64,000 bases of DNA. Origin: Bryobacterales bacterium (GTDB taxonomy: Bacteria; Acidobacteriota; Terriglobia; Bryobacterales; Bryobacteraceae). Shown one piece after another: positions 25,164-33,639 of the stretch. The stretch is from contig PLRS01000045.1 in the NCBI GenBank assembly GCA_003164035.1, forward strand, positions 62,001-126,000, written 5' to 3'. The first letter of the stretch is position 1, and every line of letters begins with the position of its first letter. A program made the translations under genes and the position numbers. The notes beneath the pieces are model-generated. The model did no database searches. It had not been told where the DNA came from and saw only the letters and a list, made by a program, of their open reading frames with translations.

Positions 25164-25448
25164 CTAATCTCTATCCTGGTATTCGGAGGGCACGTCGTCC
25201 TCCGGGAATTGCCGCGTGTGAACTTCAGCCACGTCTGAATCGGGTGCGTCCTCCACGCCGCCGATCGCTTCGGCCTCGTACGATTGGCCCTCCTCAAGCA
25301 GTTCTTCGACGCTCTCAGCGCCAGACTCCGCCACGTCCGACAACCCCTGAGTGTCCCCAGACTGGCCACCGGACCCTTCACCAGCCCTCCTTTCTCCAAC
25401 CGAAACGGTACTGTATGTTTGGGTTCCTTTATCGCCTTGTTTCTTCAT
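25164..25448 (-). CDS. Acidic hypothetical protein
   Basis: 94 residues. The C-terminal 50 residues form a very acidic, well-ordered pattern (ESVEELLEEGQSYEAEAI, GVEDAPDSDVAEV, PEDDVPSEYQDRD) that I have seen in short conserved hypothetical proteins of soil bacteria. The N-terminus is Gly/Ser-rich. The start is uncertain: no good ribosome-binding site precedes 25448. Function unknown. Confidence 0.55.
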   Translation of the reverse strand: MKKQGDKGTQTYSTVSVGERRAGEGSGGQSGDTQGLSDVAESGAESVEELLEEGQSYEAEAIGGVEDAPDSDVAEVHTRQFPEDDVPSEYQDRD

Positions 25449-25536
25449 GCGCTTGCTTTCGCACGTGACTTGCCAATGCTCGCGCTCGGCGGTGAACGTC
25501 CGGACGGCCCTCGGCGTGCTTTAGGCGAGAGCGATT

Positions 25537-26118
25537 ATGAAACCCAATCTCTCAAAAACCGAAATCCAAGAATATGGAACTGTGGTAAACCGTCCCTTAT
25601 CGCTCGATCACAAGGTTCGCTTGACCAGCGTCGACGGCCTCAATCAACTTCTCGCCGATACGATGACCTTACGCGATATGTACAAAAAGCACCATTGGCA
25701 GGTCTCTGGCCCCACGTTTTACCAACTCCATCTCCTTTACGACAAACACTTCGGCGAACAGGCCGGGATTGTCGACGCGCTGGCCGAGCGCATTCAGACG
25801 CTGGGCGGAGTTGCCATCGCCATGGCTCACGACGTTGCCGAGACAACGCGCATTGCCCGCCCGCCGCGGGGCCGTGAAGATGTTACCGTGCAGTTGTTCC
25901 GTTTGGTGCAGGCTCACGAACTGATCATCGGTGCAACCCGCGAGGCGGCTCGTACCGCGGCGGCCGGTGGCGACGATGGGACTAATGACTTGCTGGTTAG
26001 CGATGTTCTTCGCGTGAACGAGCTTCAAGTCTGGTTCGTATCCGAACACCTTGTAGGTGCAGGAATCGCCGACAAAGACGAAGAAGCTGCGCATTCGGTC
26101 GCCAAGGCTCACGCCTAA
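25537..26118 (+). CDS. dps: Dps/ferritin-like DNA-protection protein
   Basis: 193 residues. GGCGAGAG precedes the ATG. The ferritin-like four-helix core shows the Dps signature HHWQVSGPTFYQLHLLYDKHFGEQ, with His and later Asp/Glu residues usable for the inter-subunit ferroxidase centre, followed by VDALAERIQTLGG. Dps proteins form 12-mers that store iron, quench peroxide and coat DNA in stationary phase. A GG-N10-GC sequence at 25505-25520 is too close to the start to be a normal promoter. It probably shares a transcript with the hydrolase gene downstream. Confidence 0.9.
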   Translation: MKPNLSKTEIQEYGTVVNRPLSLDHKVRLTSVDGLNQLLADTMTLRDMYKKHHWQVSGPTFYQLHLLYDKHFGEQAGIVDALAERIQTLGGVAIAMAHDVAETTRIARPPRGREDVTVQLFRLVQAHELIIGATREAARTAAAGGDDGTNDLLVSDVLRVNELQVWFVSEHLVGAGIADKDEEAAHSVAKAHA

Positions 26119-26194
26119 GGCCACCGAATAGAGTCCAGCTATTGCCGGGCGCGCTACGGCAGATCGACGCGCATTGCTATCCAGGAAGGTCTCA

Positions 26195-27076
26195 ATGCCA
26201 TACATTACCGTCGGGAAGGAAAACTCCGGAAACATCGATCTCTACTATGAGGACCATGGCTCGGGTAAGCCGATTGTCCTTATTCACGGATATCCGCTGA
26301 GCGGAGCTTCCTGGGAGAAACAGATCCCGGTGCTTCTGGCTGGGGGTCACCGTGTCATCACCTATGACCGCAGAGGATTCGGCAAATCGAGCCAGCCAGG
26401 CACCGGCTACAATTACGACACCTTCGCCGGGGATCTACACCGGCTCGTGACGCACCTCGAACTTCGCGATTACGCGCTGGCCGGTTTCTCCATGGGCGGC
26501 GGCGAAGTGGCGCGCTACCTTGGGAAATATGGTTCGAAGGGCGTCAGCAAGGCCGTATTCATTTCGGGGGTTCCACCCTTCCTGCTGAAGACGCCGGAAA
26601 ACCCGGAGGGCGTGGACGGCAGTGTCTTCGAGGGAATCCAGAAGGCCGTGGCCGCCGACCGCTATGCCTTCTTTACCGACTTTTTCAAGAATTTCTACAA
26701 CACGGACCTCCTGTTGGGCAGCCGTGTCAGCGAACAGGCGGTTCAGGCTAGCTGGAACGTCGCCGCCAGCGCTTCCCCTACAGCCTGTCTCGCTTCGGTG
26801 CCAGCCTGGCATGAGGACTTCCGCAAGGACCTGACCCGTGTCGATGTGCCAACCCTGGTCATTCAGGGCGACGCGGACCGAATCTTACCTATCAGTGCCA
26901 CGGGACTTCGGACCGCCACGCTGATCAAAGGAGCCCGGCTATCGGTGGTGAAAGACGGGCCCCACTGCATAACCTGGACCCACGCGGAGGAAGTGAACCG
27001 CGAGTTAGTGAACTTCCTAGGGGAAGGGACCGGAAAGCGCGCAAGTTCAGCGTTTCAAAACGAAGCAAGCGCCTGA
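26195..27076 (+). CDS. Alpha/beta hydrolase (non-haem haloperoxidase-like)
   Basis: 293 residues from ATG 26195, preceded by AGGAAGG; the frame opens at 26174 without a site. Oxyanion region LIHGYPLSGASW, nucleophile Ser in GFSMGGGEV, acid Asp in GDADRILP and His in DGPHCITWTH are all present. The closest group is the cofactor-free chloroperoxidase/esterase family, which makes peracids or hydrolyses esters; the substrate is unknown. Placement beside the Dps-like gene agrees with an oxidative-stress setting. Confidence 0.85.
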   Translation: MPYITVGKENSGNIDLYYEDHGSGKPIVLIHGYPLSGASWEKQIPVLLAGGHRVITYDRRGFGKSSQPGTGYNYDTFAGDLHRLVTHLELRDYALAGFSMGGGEVARYLGKYGSKGVSKAVFISGVPPFLLKTPENPEGVDGSVFEGIQKAVAADRYAFFTDFFKNFYNTDLLLGSRVSEQAVQASWNVAASASPTACLASVPAWHEDFRKDLTRVDVPTLVIQGDADRILPISATGLRTATLIKGARLSVVKDGPHCITWTHAEEVNRELVNFLGEGTGKRASSAFQNEASA

Positions 27077-27109
27077 CGAACGCTTCTGCCGGTTCAGTTT
27101 CATGGGGGG

Positions 27110-27133
27110 GGGTGCCGTCTCGGAGCGGCACCC
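27110..27133. terminator. Hairpin between convergent genes
   Basis: GGGTGCCG (27110-27117) pairs with CGGCACCC (27126-27133) around an 8-nt loop, between the plus-strand hydrolase gene and the minus-strand remnant. No T run on the plus side. Confidence 0.6.
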
Positions 27134-27137
27134 AAAC

Positions 27138-27760
27138 TTACGCACAACCATGGTTTGGAAACCGCTCCCGGATCTGCTTGCACATGGCCCGCGCCGGTGC
27201 GAACGCGTGAGGAGGCAACGTTGAAATGCAGACTACGTCGCTTCGTCTGGCTTCAATCAATGCGAGCCATTCAAGCCATTCATTGGGAGAAGGCCCGACC
27301 GTGGGAAAGGAAAGAGCCGCGAGCCCCTTTTGCTCCAGGAGTTGAGCCAGCATGGCGGCCGCGATCTCATCGGCCCGATCATGGGCTGGAAGACAGAGTA
27401 TCCTGGCGCTAAGGTGTTCCGCGGTGTCCGGTATCGGAACGGAGTCTTCCCCGGATGAGCTGTCCGTCAGTTGATACTCGGAAAGCTCGGCGATCATTTC
27501 GTTGATGCTGAGGGGAACTCTTCCCTGGCTGCGTCAATTGCTCCTTTGTGCCGGTTTTGTTCGGCCATGCTCAAAGCCGGGACCAGCACCGAGTCGTACA
27601 ACTCAACCAGGGGCCTTCCCTTAAGAAACTGCCCGACAACGGACTGTGCCTCCAGTTGGTCCATCGCGAGTAACCGCTGGTAGATCTCAGGGTTAGCTGG
27701 TTGGTGCTCCAATCCAAGAGTTCGCCGGACTGCCCCGTGCCACGCCTGACGCTGCTCTTC
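27138..27760 (-). pseudogene. Frameshifted C-terminal remnant, AI-2E transporter-like
   Basis: Two overlapping minus frames carry parts of one protein. The upstream part reads NPEIYQRLLAMDQLEAQSVV and LVELYDSVLVPALSMAEQ. The downstream part (from 27497) reads MIAELSEYQ, RILCLPAHDRADEIAAAMLA and DVVCISTLPPHAFAPARAM. The expected join EEF-x-LSINEMIAELSEY is broken at a CCCC run near 27518, where one base is missing or two are added. The tail stops early at FPNHGCA. From memory this matches the cytoplasmic B12-binding-like C-terminal domain of acidobacterial AI-2E-family transporters. The membrane part is absent; a small intact gene lies where it should be. Confidence 0.45.
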
Positions 27761-27866
27761 TTCGGTGCGGCCAAGGATGTTCCAGAAGCAGCAAAAATGG
27801 TCACCGCCGGGGGCAGCCCGACTCCATCCCAAACATGCAAACCAACGGCCAAACGTGGCCCTGCGT

Positions 27867-28016
27867 TCAAGCCATGCTTCGGCCTCTGAAAAGGTGCACC
27901 ACCAAAGCAACCACCGCTACGATGAGCAAAAGATGAATCAGCCCACCGGCAACGTGGAACGCGAAAAACCCCAGCATCCACAGCACAAGCAAAACAAAAA
28001 ACAGCGTTAGAAACAT
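27867..28016 (-). CDS. Second lmo0937-type small membrane protein
   Basis: 49 residues. GGAAGGAG precedes ATG 28014-28016. Translation MFLTLFFVLLVLWMLGFF, then HVAGGLIHLLLIVAVVALVV and a short basic tail: two helices around GGLIH as in the copy at 9733-9882. It overlaps the 5' part of the neighbouring remnant in another frame but has its own ribosome-binding site and a sigma-54-like promoter 30 bp upstream. Confidence 0.8.
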   Translation of the reverse strand: MFLTLFFVLLVLWMLGFFAFHVAGGLIHLLLIVAVVALVVHLFRGRSMA

Positions 28017-28045
28017 TCTGAATCTCCTTCCCGGGATACTCCTAC

Positions 28046-28061
28046 AGCACGATACGCGCCA
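28046..28061 (-). promoter_or_regulatory. Candidate sigma-54 promoter for the second lmo0937-type gene
   Basis: Minus strand TGGCGCGTATCGTGCT, GG-N10-GC spacing, 30 bp before the start at 28016. Confidence 0.6.
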
Positions 28062-28211
28062 ATGTCGTCGTCGGTTCCGGACAGCCCGCGCCTGCCAAGT
28101 TGGTCGGTGTGTACAGCATCGTCGTGGCCTCTGCGCAATGGTAACGGACGTTGATGCAATCCGCTCCTGGGGTCAAAACCGACCATCTTACGAATTCCTT
28201 GGGCCACACAT

Positions 28212-28243
28212 GCAGCAAAACTGCTGGAACATGCAAGTATTGC
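28212..28243. promoter_or_regulatory. Candidate activator sites between divergent stress genes
   Basis: A GCAGCAAAACTGC dyad (28212-28224) and GCAAGTATTGC (28233-28243) start 21 bp apart. They lie about 150 bp from the minus promoter at 28046 and 110 bp from the plus promoter at 28354. Confidence 0.5.
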
Positions 28244-28353
28244 CGGCTGATCGGATCGAAAACAATTCAAGAATGAAAATCCGAAGCACTCGGTCGGCCG
28301 CGAAACGAGCCAATTCCGGATGGATCTCCAGAGAAGCCCATCTCGCCACGGTT

Positions 28354-28369
28354 TGGGTGCTGAATTGCA
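28354..28369 (+). promoter_or_regulatory. Candidate sigma-54 promoter for the second CsbD gene
   Basis: TGGGTGCTGAATTGCA with perfect -12 TTGCA and correct spacing, 112 bp before the ATG at 28481. Confidence 0.55.
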
Positions 28370-28480
28370 TAACTTTCAGGCGTAAAAGGCCGTCACAACC
28401 GCCGTTGTCGCGGGTGCTGGACGGACGCGGCATCGAATGTGTAGGTCGATTTCTAGTTGAGAGGTCAATGGAGAAAACAG

Positions 28481-28660
28481 ATGGCACCGAGCACGAAGGA
28501 TCAAATCAAAGGCAAGGTTCATGAAGTGAAGGGTAACATCAAGGAGAAGGCGGGGCAGGTCACGAATAACCCCAACCTGGTGGCTGAAGGCCAAGACGAG
28601 GCACTCGCCGGCAAAGTCCAAAAGAAAGTCGGCCAGGTTGAAAAGGTGTTCGAGAAATAG
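28481..28660 (+). CDS. CsbD-family stress protein (short type)
   Basis: 59 residues from ATG 28481 (GGAG upstream). STKDQIKGKVHEVKGNIKEKAGQ and the ending KVQKKVGQVEKVFEK are the short CsbD type. It differs clearly from the CsbD at 12694, so both subtypes are present. Soluble, helical, probably stress-induced. Confidence 0.9.
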   Translation: MAPSTKDQIKGKVHEVKGNIKEKAGQVTNNPNLVAEGQDEALAGKVQKKVGQVEKVFEK

Positions 28661-28782
28661 AACCGCTCTTTGGCGCGGGCGTAACGTAAAGACTATGTTC
28701 CGCCGATGCCGCGCGAGCTAGGGGAGCGGTTGCACGGTTGTTACGAACCGCGCCCTGACGTTTAGCAAAAAGGAAGACTACG

Positions 28783-28935
28783 ATGTTGATACTACTTATA
28801 GTTTTGTTGCTGATTCTAGGTGGCAGTGGGGGGTATTACGGCCACCGCCGCTGGGGTTATGGTGGCAGCGCCGGCATCGGCTTAGGCACCATACTGCTGA
28901 TTGTCCTCCTAGCCTATTTGCTAGGCGCCTACTGA
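28783..28935 (+). CDS. DUF3309-type small membrane protein
   Basis: 50 residues. AAGGAAGA precedes the ATG. Translation MLILLIVLLLILGGSGG, then HRRWGYGGSAGIGLGTILLIVLLAYLLG: two hydrophobic helices flanking a WGYG turn, the DUF3309 layout. The region upstream (28722-28735) contains a fragment of the palindrome at 641-710. Function unknown. Confidence 0.8.
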   Translation: MLILLIVLLLILGGSGGYYGHRRWGYGGSAGIGLGTILLIVLLAYLLGAY

Positions 28936-29160
28936 ACGTCGCAGTTCGTCTATTGAGTTCGCCGGGCCGGCGGAGCGGAGTGTCATCGCCGCGTCGCGTG
29001 CCGCCCCAACGCGGGAGATTCGGGTTGCGGAGGGTCAGTCGCTCGAAACCCTGAGGCCCTTTGACGCGAAGGATGAAACCGGGGAGAATGAGCTTGCCGG
29101 CCTGGAGTTGGCTGCATCCAGGCTAGTGTTCGCCCACTCAGTTTTCCCGTGGAGATTTTC

Positions 29161-30489
29161 ATGGAATCCCGTTTTTCGCGAAGAAGAATGACGCAAGGGG
29201 TTGGAAGCATTGCCTTAGCGGGATTTATCCCGACTGCGGCCGGCGCGCCCGCACCGCGAAAGTGGTCGATTGAAGAAGGTCCGGGCACGCCCAAGATCTG
29301 CCTGGCGCCCGGGGACGGTGGCGGGCCTTTGCCGGCCGGCCCGCAGCTTCCGGCCGCGCCCCAGGCGGGCCCGGGGCGCGGCGGCTCTCAGAATCCGAAA
29401 CCGGGCAGCGGCGGCTTCGACCTCAATCCTCCGGCTGCCTATCGGCGCGTTCGGCAGATTGGTGTGACTCACCTTATCGGCGTACCGGTGGGAAACTGGA
29501 CGGAAGAGAGTATTCGCTGCGCGGTCCAGACCGCCAAGGACGCCGGCCTGGTGGCTTATAACTCGATGATCAACCTCCCGGCCAGCGTCATTTATGGCAG
29601 AGACAGCCGGGCCAAGGACATGGAGCCGTTCATCGCCTCCATTGAGGCCGCCGGCAAGGCCGGTCTGCCTGTGGTCGAATACAATTTCTTCGCGCACCGA
29701 GCGATCGAGGGCTATTACGAGACAGTCGGCAGGGCCGGCGCGGGCTACACGGGCTTCGACTATGAGCTCGAATTACTTATCGGCGATGACGGCCGCGTGG
29801 TGCAGCCCATCTACCGCGACGCCGGCGGCCAGATCACTCCCGAGACTTTGGCGGCTTTTCCCAACGCCAGAAAAGTGAAGTTCAAGGACCTGCCGCCGCT
29901 GGCCGATGAAGGCGCCCATAACCTGCAGGAAATGTGGGCTAACATCACTTACTTTCTGAAGGCTGTGATTCCAGTGGCCGAGAAGGCGGGAGTGCGCATG
30001 GCGCTCCATCCCAACGATCCCCCGGCACCCATCAGCCGCGGGTCCCAGCAGATCATGGGAACCGTGGCCGGCTGGAAGCATCTTATTGAAATCGTCAACA
30101 GCCCCGCCAACGGCATCACCTTCGATTGCGGCGTCACTCGTGAGATGGGTGAGGACCCGGTGCAGGTGGCCGATTACTTCGCCAGCCGCAAGCGCATCAA
30201 CCATTGCCACTACCGCAACGTGCTGGTAGTCAAGCCCTATGAGAAATACCAGGAAGTGTTCATCGACGCGGGCATGGCCAATATGTTCGGCGTGATGAAG
30301 GCTCTGGTGCGGAACAAGTACACCGGGACGATTTACCCCGAGCATCCGCGCGCGCTCGACACCGACCGGGACCGCATCGCGCCCGGCGGCCAACTCGGCT
30401 ACTACCCCGGCGGCGGGGGCCCCACCGGAATTACGTACAGCGTGGCGTACACGAGGGCCATGTTGCAGGCGGCTCTGGAGCTTCAGTAA
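29161..30489 (+). CDS. Tat-exported mannonate-dehydratase-like TIM-barrel protein
   Basis: 442 residues from ATG 29161 (GGAG six bases upstream). A twin-arginine signal (SRFSRRRMTQGVGSIALAGF) indicates folded export. A Gly/Pro-rich linker leads to a TIM barrel whose motifs recall D-mannonate dehydratase: MALHPNDPP, GITFDCGVTREMG and HCHYRNVLVVKPYEKYQEV. The UxuA enzyme removes water from mannonate in the hexuronate pathway and normally is cytoplasmic, so this exported version may act on another sugar acid. The 3' end overlaps the convergent DUF885 gene by 7 nt. Confidence 0.7.
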   Translation: MESRFSRRRMTQGVGSIALAGFIPTAAGAPAPRKWSIEEGPGTPKICLAPGDGGGPLPAGPQLPAAPQAGPGRGGSQNPKPGSGGFDLNPPAAYRRVRQIGVTHLIGVPVGNWTEESIRCAVQTAKDAGLVAYNSMINLPASVIYGRDSRAKDMEPFIASIEAAGKAGLPVVEYNFFAHRAIEGYYETVGRAGAGYTGFDYELELLIGDDGRVVQPIYRDAGGQITPETLAAFPNARKVKFKDLPPLADEGAHNLQEMWANITYFLKAVIPVAEKAGVRMALHPNDPPAPISRGSQQIMGTVAGWKHLIEIVNSPANGITFDCGVTREMGEDPVQVADYFASRKRINHCHYRNVLVVKPYEKYQEVFIDAGMANMFGVMKALVRNKYTGTIYPEHPRALDTDRDRIAPGGQLGYYPGGGGPTGITYSVAYTRAMLQAALELQ

Positions 30490-32306
30490 GCGGCATTGGC
30501 GCGAACCTCAACGAGCGGCTTCGCAAGATCCGCGAGCAGTTCGGGGCCCATAACGGAGATAGGGGTCGACCCGTAGCAGAGGAGCCGATCGTGGAAGTCG
30601 CGCAGCGAGGCGCCAGAGCCCGCCTTAGCGCGGTACTCTGCCAGCAGTTCTTCTATCTGGGCGCGACCCGCCGTATAGGCAATAAAATAACCCGGTCCAA
30701 GGGCAATTGCGGCGATGGCCGCTTTCGCCTGCTCCACCGAGAAGCCGGTCTCGTGCGCGAAGAATTGAACCGCTTGATCTACGCTCCAAGCCCCGCTTGC
30801 CAGTTCTGGATCGACAATGGCTCGGGCCCCACGCACGCGTTCCCACTGCGCCGTAAAGTAACGCCCATCGAGATCGTCGCGATAGAGACCGAGTTGCACG
30901 AAGAGTTCTTCGCCATAGAACGCCCAGCCTTCCATGAATTCACCGCTTGCCTGGATTTTGCGGACGAAGTCCGGGTGGCGACGCGCGATCGACAACTGCA
31001 AAAAGTGGCCCGGTATCGCTTCGTGCGCCCCCGTCGAGAGGATGCGATCGCTGTCGAAGTCCTGATTGGCATCCAGTTTCTTTGCCGCCTCCGCAAGCGA
31101 CGTCGGAGGTGTTATGAAATAGAAGCCGGCTGTGCCTTTGCTGAACAACAGCGGCGGATTCATGGAAGCGCCCGGCGACACCGGCTGCAGAAACTTCGGC
31201 GTCTCGATGATGGCCATCTCCCCGAGCCACTCCGGCACGTCGACTACGTGATGCTGCGAGACGAACTCCCGCAGTTGCGTGATACGCGCGCGATAGTAGT
31301 CGATGAGCGCGGCACCCCCGGGCGCGAGGCCACCGCCGCTCCCCGGCCCGATCGGCGTACCACGCTCGGCGGCGAGTCCTTCCACCCACATCTGTACGGC
31401 CCATCCGTGGGCAAGTTCGTCGCGCGCCATGCGCTCAATGTCGTCGGAGCGGAACGGCAGTAGCTGCTCGTCGCGGAGCATCGCATCATAAGCGTCGCGT
31501 CCAATCGCGTAGTTCTCGGGCCACGATGCCGCATGCTCGTCGATGTACTTCTTCGTCTGTGCCATCGCAGCCAGCGCCGTGTCCCGCGCCTTGACGAATG
31601 CCGCGAAGCGATCGGCCGGTAATTGCTCCCTCGCGGCGTCCGTCAACGGGCCGCCAAGCAAGCCCGGCGCCCCCGCAAGCTGCTCCGCTCCCGTGACGCC
31701 ATAAAGGTGGCCTGGGCGGGTGACCAGCGCGTTGCCCGCCGCGATGTACGCGGCCGCGCCGGCGAGACGTTCCGTGATCTTCCGCCACGCGGTGCCGACG
31801 TCGGCTTTGGTGGCACCCGCGGTGCCTGCGATTGGCAGGTGGAGGAACTGCGTGTAGATCGCGCCCATGATTGCCAGCGAGGGCCCGGATGGGTCCTTTT
31901 CGTAGGTCCTGTAGACAAGGTACTGTCGCTCATAGCCAACGAGCAGTGCACGGAGCAGTTTGGCGTCGTCCACATCCGTGAGCGAAGCGCCATCGAGCGG
32001 TATTGACGTGAGCTCGTTCTCCCAGCCGCGGATCATCGCGAGATCGCGAGCATTCTCGGCTTCAGACGGGGTGTCGAGCTGGCCGTCTTCGTCGCTCAGG
32101 CCAAGAGATGTCGCCACGAGCGGGTGCGATTTTGCCCAGCCGAACGTAATCGATTGCGCAAGGGTTTGGAGCCGCTCCGTTGTCGTCGGCGGTACCGCGG
32201 CAAGCGCGCACGGCGCGAGCAACACAAACAGGAGCATGCGCCGAGCAGCGCGGGAGCGATCGGCCGCCAGAGTCGGCAGTGCCGCCACAGAGGGTCTAAA
32301 TCCCAT
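30483..32306 (-). CDS. DUF885 exported hydrolase-like protein
   Basis: 607 residues. The signal peptide is MLLFVLLAPCALAAV, at residue 24 of the frame; a start at 32237 is equally possible as neither ATG has a clear site. The body matches DUF885: LGLSDEDGQLD, then TGAHEAIPGHFLQLSIARRHPDFV, where His-Glu and the later His resemble a zinc-peptidase active site, then EGWAFYGEELFVQLG. Close relatives are thought to be metallopeptidases. Periplasmic or lipid-anchored location is inferred from the signal sequence. Confidence 0.85.
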   Translation of the reverse strand: MGFRPSVAALPTLAADRSRAARRMLLFVLLAPCALAAVPPTTTERLQTLAQSITFGWAKSHPLVATSLGLSDEDGQLDTPSEAENARDLAMIRGWENELTSIPLDGASLTDVDDAKLLRALLVGYERQYLVYRTYEKDPSGPSLAIMGAIYTQFLHLPIAGTAGATKADVGTAWRKITERLAGAAAYIAAGNALVTRPGHLYGVTGAEQLAGAPGLLGGPLTDAAREQLPADRFAAFVKARDTALAAMAQTKKYIDEHAASWPENYAIGRDAYDAMLRDEQLLPFRSDDIERMARDELAHGWAVQMWVEGLAAERGTPIGPGSGGGLAPGGAALIDYYRARITQLREFVSQHHVVDVPEWLGEMAIIETPKFLQPVSPGASMNPPLLFSKGTAGFYFITPPTSLAEAAKKLDANQDFDSDRILSTGAHEAIPGHFLQLSIARRHPDFVRKIQASGEFMEGWAFYGEELFVQLGLYRDDLDGRYFTAQWERVRGARAIVDPELASGAWSVDQAVQFFAHETGFSVEQAKAAIAAIALGPGYFIAYTAGRAQIEELLAEYRAKAGSGASLRDFHDRLLCYGSTPISVMGPELLADLAKPLVEVRANAAY

Positions 32307-32430
32307 AATTCAAGAGGCTATCAAATAACGCAGAACGGGGGGCGGGTGCGGATCTCGCACTTGCGATAACGTATTAAGTTAGGATCGGAATGCGACCGGA
32401 AGCCGCGCACTCACGCCCAGGAGTCACTCG

Positions 32431-33570
32431 ATGACCCAGCCCGCATACCCGGCGGCGAGGGCCGTCGCTGCCCGAATCCGTGCACATTTCGCACGACACC
32501 TCGTCGCGTCTTCGCCTCACCGGGGCATGAAAACGGCGCCGTCTCCCGACATCGCGGCGATCGAGGCAATCATCGATGCGGCTTTCTGGGCCAGCCTCCG
32601 GCGCGAGGAGGGCTATATGCCGCGCATCTCGCTCGCCCTCGTTGCGCCGGAAACTGTGAAAGGGGCCCTCATGTTCGAGCGGCGGCTACCGCTCGCGGCG
32701 CAGCCCCTCACGCGGCTTGCGCCCGCAGTGGAGCGCCCTGGCATTCACCTCGGCGTCTGGCGGAACGGTGAGCAGTTCTTCGTTTGGGGCGCCACTCGTA
32801 ACCTGCCTGCCTCTTGCCTCGTGCTGGAGGTGGTCGCGCCCGGTCTGCTGGTTGTCAAGACGAGCCGCGCCGACGAATCCGAAAAGTTCGTGAATGTGGC
32901 CGTATTGCAAGGCGACGAGATCAAAATAATCGACGAAGAGTCTGCGCACCTGCCGGACTGCCCCGACCTCCTGACCTCGCTGCTTGGGTTCGATACCCAG
33001 CACGCATCCAGCGGATCTGTGAGCGCGCTTATCCATCTTGCGGTTTCGATGCGTGCCCACGGCCGCGGCGGCTCGCTACTTGTCGTGCCCTCGAAAACGG
33101 AGTTGTGGCGGGAATCGGTGGTGCAGCCAGTCCTGTACGCAGTGGCGCCACCGTTCTCCGCGCTTGCCGAGGTGATGAAGAACCGCGTTGGCGAGAATCC
33201 GGACGGCCGCTGGTTGGATGCGCTCCGGCGCGCCGTTGACGGTGTCGCCGGTTTGACTGCGGTGGATGGCGCGACCGTGATCACCGACCAGTATGAGGTG
33301 CTCGCATTCGGTACTAAGATCGTGCGTCGCGACGGGTCGTCGCAGGTGGCTGAGGTGATCGTGACGGAGCCGATCGAAGGTGCCCGTGCCGAGGTGGTCG
33401 AGCCGGCACAACTCGGAGGCACGCGTCACCTTTCGGCGGCACAGTTTGTACGCGACCAGCGCGACGCGGTGGCGCTGGTTGCCTCTCAGGATGGTCGGTT
33501 CACGGTCTTCGCCTGGTCACCCTGCGAAAACATGGTCCACGCGCACCGTATCGAGACTCTCCTTCTGTAG
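32431..33570 (+). CDS. DisA-like (DACNV-type) putative nucleotide cyclase or sensor
   Basis: 379 residues, cytoplasmic. The C-terminal third carries the two DisA_N signature sites in order: DGA at about residue 278 (VDGATVITDQYEVLAFGTKI) and GTRH near 329 (GGTRHLSAAQFV), followed by RDAVALVASQDGRFTVF. In diadenylate cyclases DGA and RHR bind ATP and make c-di-AMP. Here RHR is reduced to GTRHLS, so activity is uncertain and a sensor role is possible. The N-terminal part (about 30-230) is unlike standard cyclases. No obvious operon partner. Confidence 0.65.
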   Translation: MTQPAYPAARAVAARIRAHFARHLVASSPHRGMKTAPSPDIAAIEAIIDAAFWASLRREEGYMPRISLALVAPETVKGALMFERRLPLAAQPLTRLAPAVERPGIHLGVWRNGEQFFVWGATRNLPASCLVLEVVAPGLLVVKTSRADESEKFVNVAVLQGDEIKIIDEESAHLPDCPDLLTSLLGFDTQHASSGSVSALIHLAVSMRAHGRGGSLLVVPSKTELWRESVVQPVLYAVAPPFSALAEVMKNRVGENPDGRWLDALRRAVDGVAGLTAVDGATVITDQYEVLAFGTKIVRRDGSSQVAEVIVTEPIEGARAEVVEPAQLGGTRHLSAAQFVRDQRDAVALVASQDGRFTVFAWSPCENMVHAHRIETLLL

Positions 33571-33639
33571 CACAGGCGGGGCTGCCGATATTAGGCGATA
33601 TCGTTGCGCGGCGTTGGCCCCGTTCGCCAATCCAGCATA

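Noticed and set aside
25505-25520. GG-N10-GC sequence (CGGCCCTCGGCGTGCT) before the Dps-like gene
   Set aside because: Only 16 bp before the ATG, so a transcript from it would lack the ribosome-binding site.
28042-28236. 64-codon minus frame (ends GCPEPTTTLARIVL)
   Set aside because: It has a protein-like tail, but it overlaps the activator sites and the promoter of the lmo0937-type gene and has no clear start.
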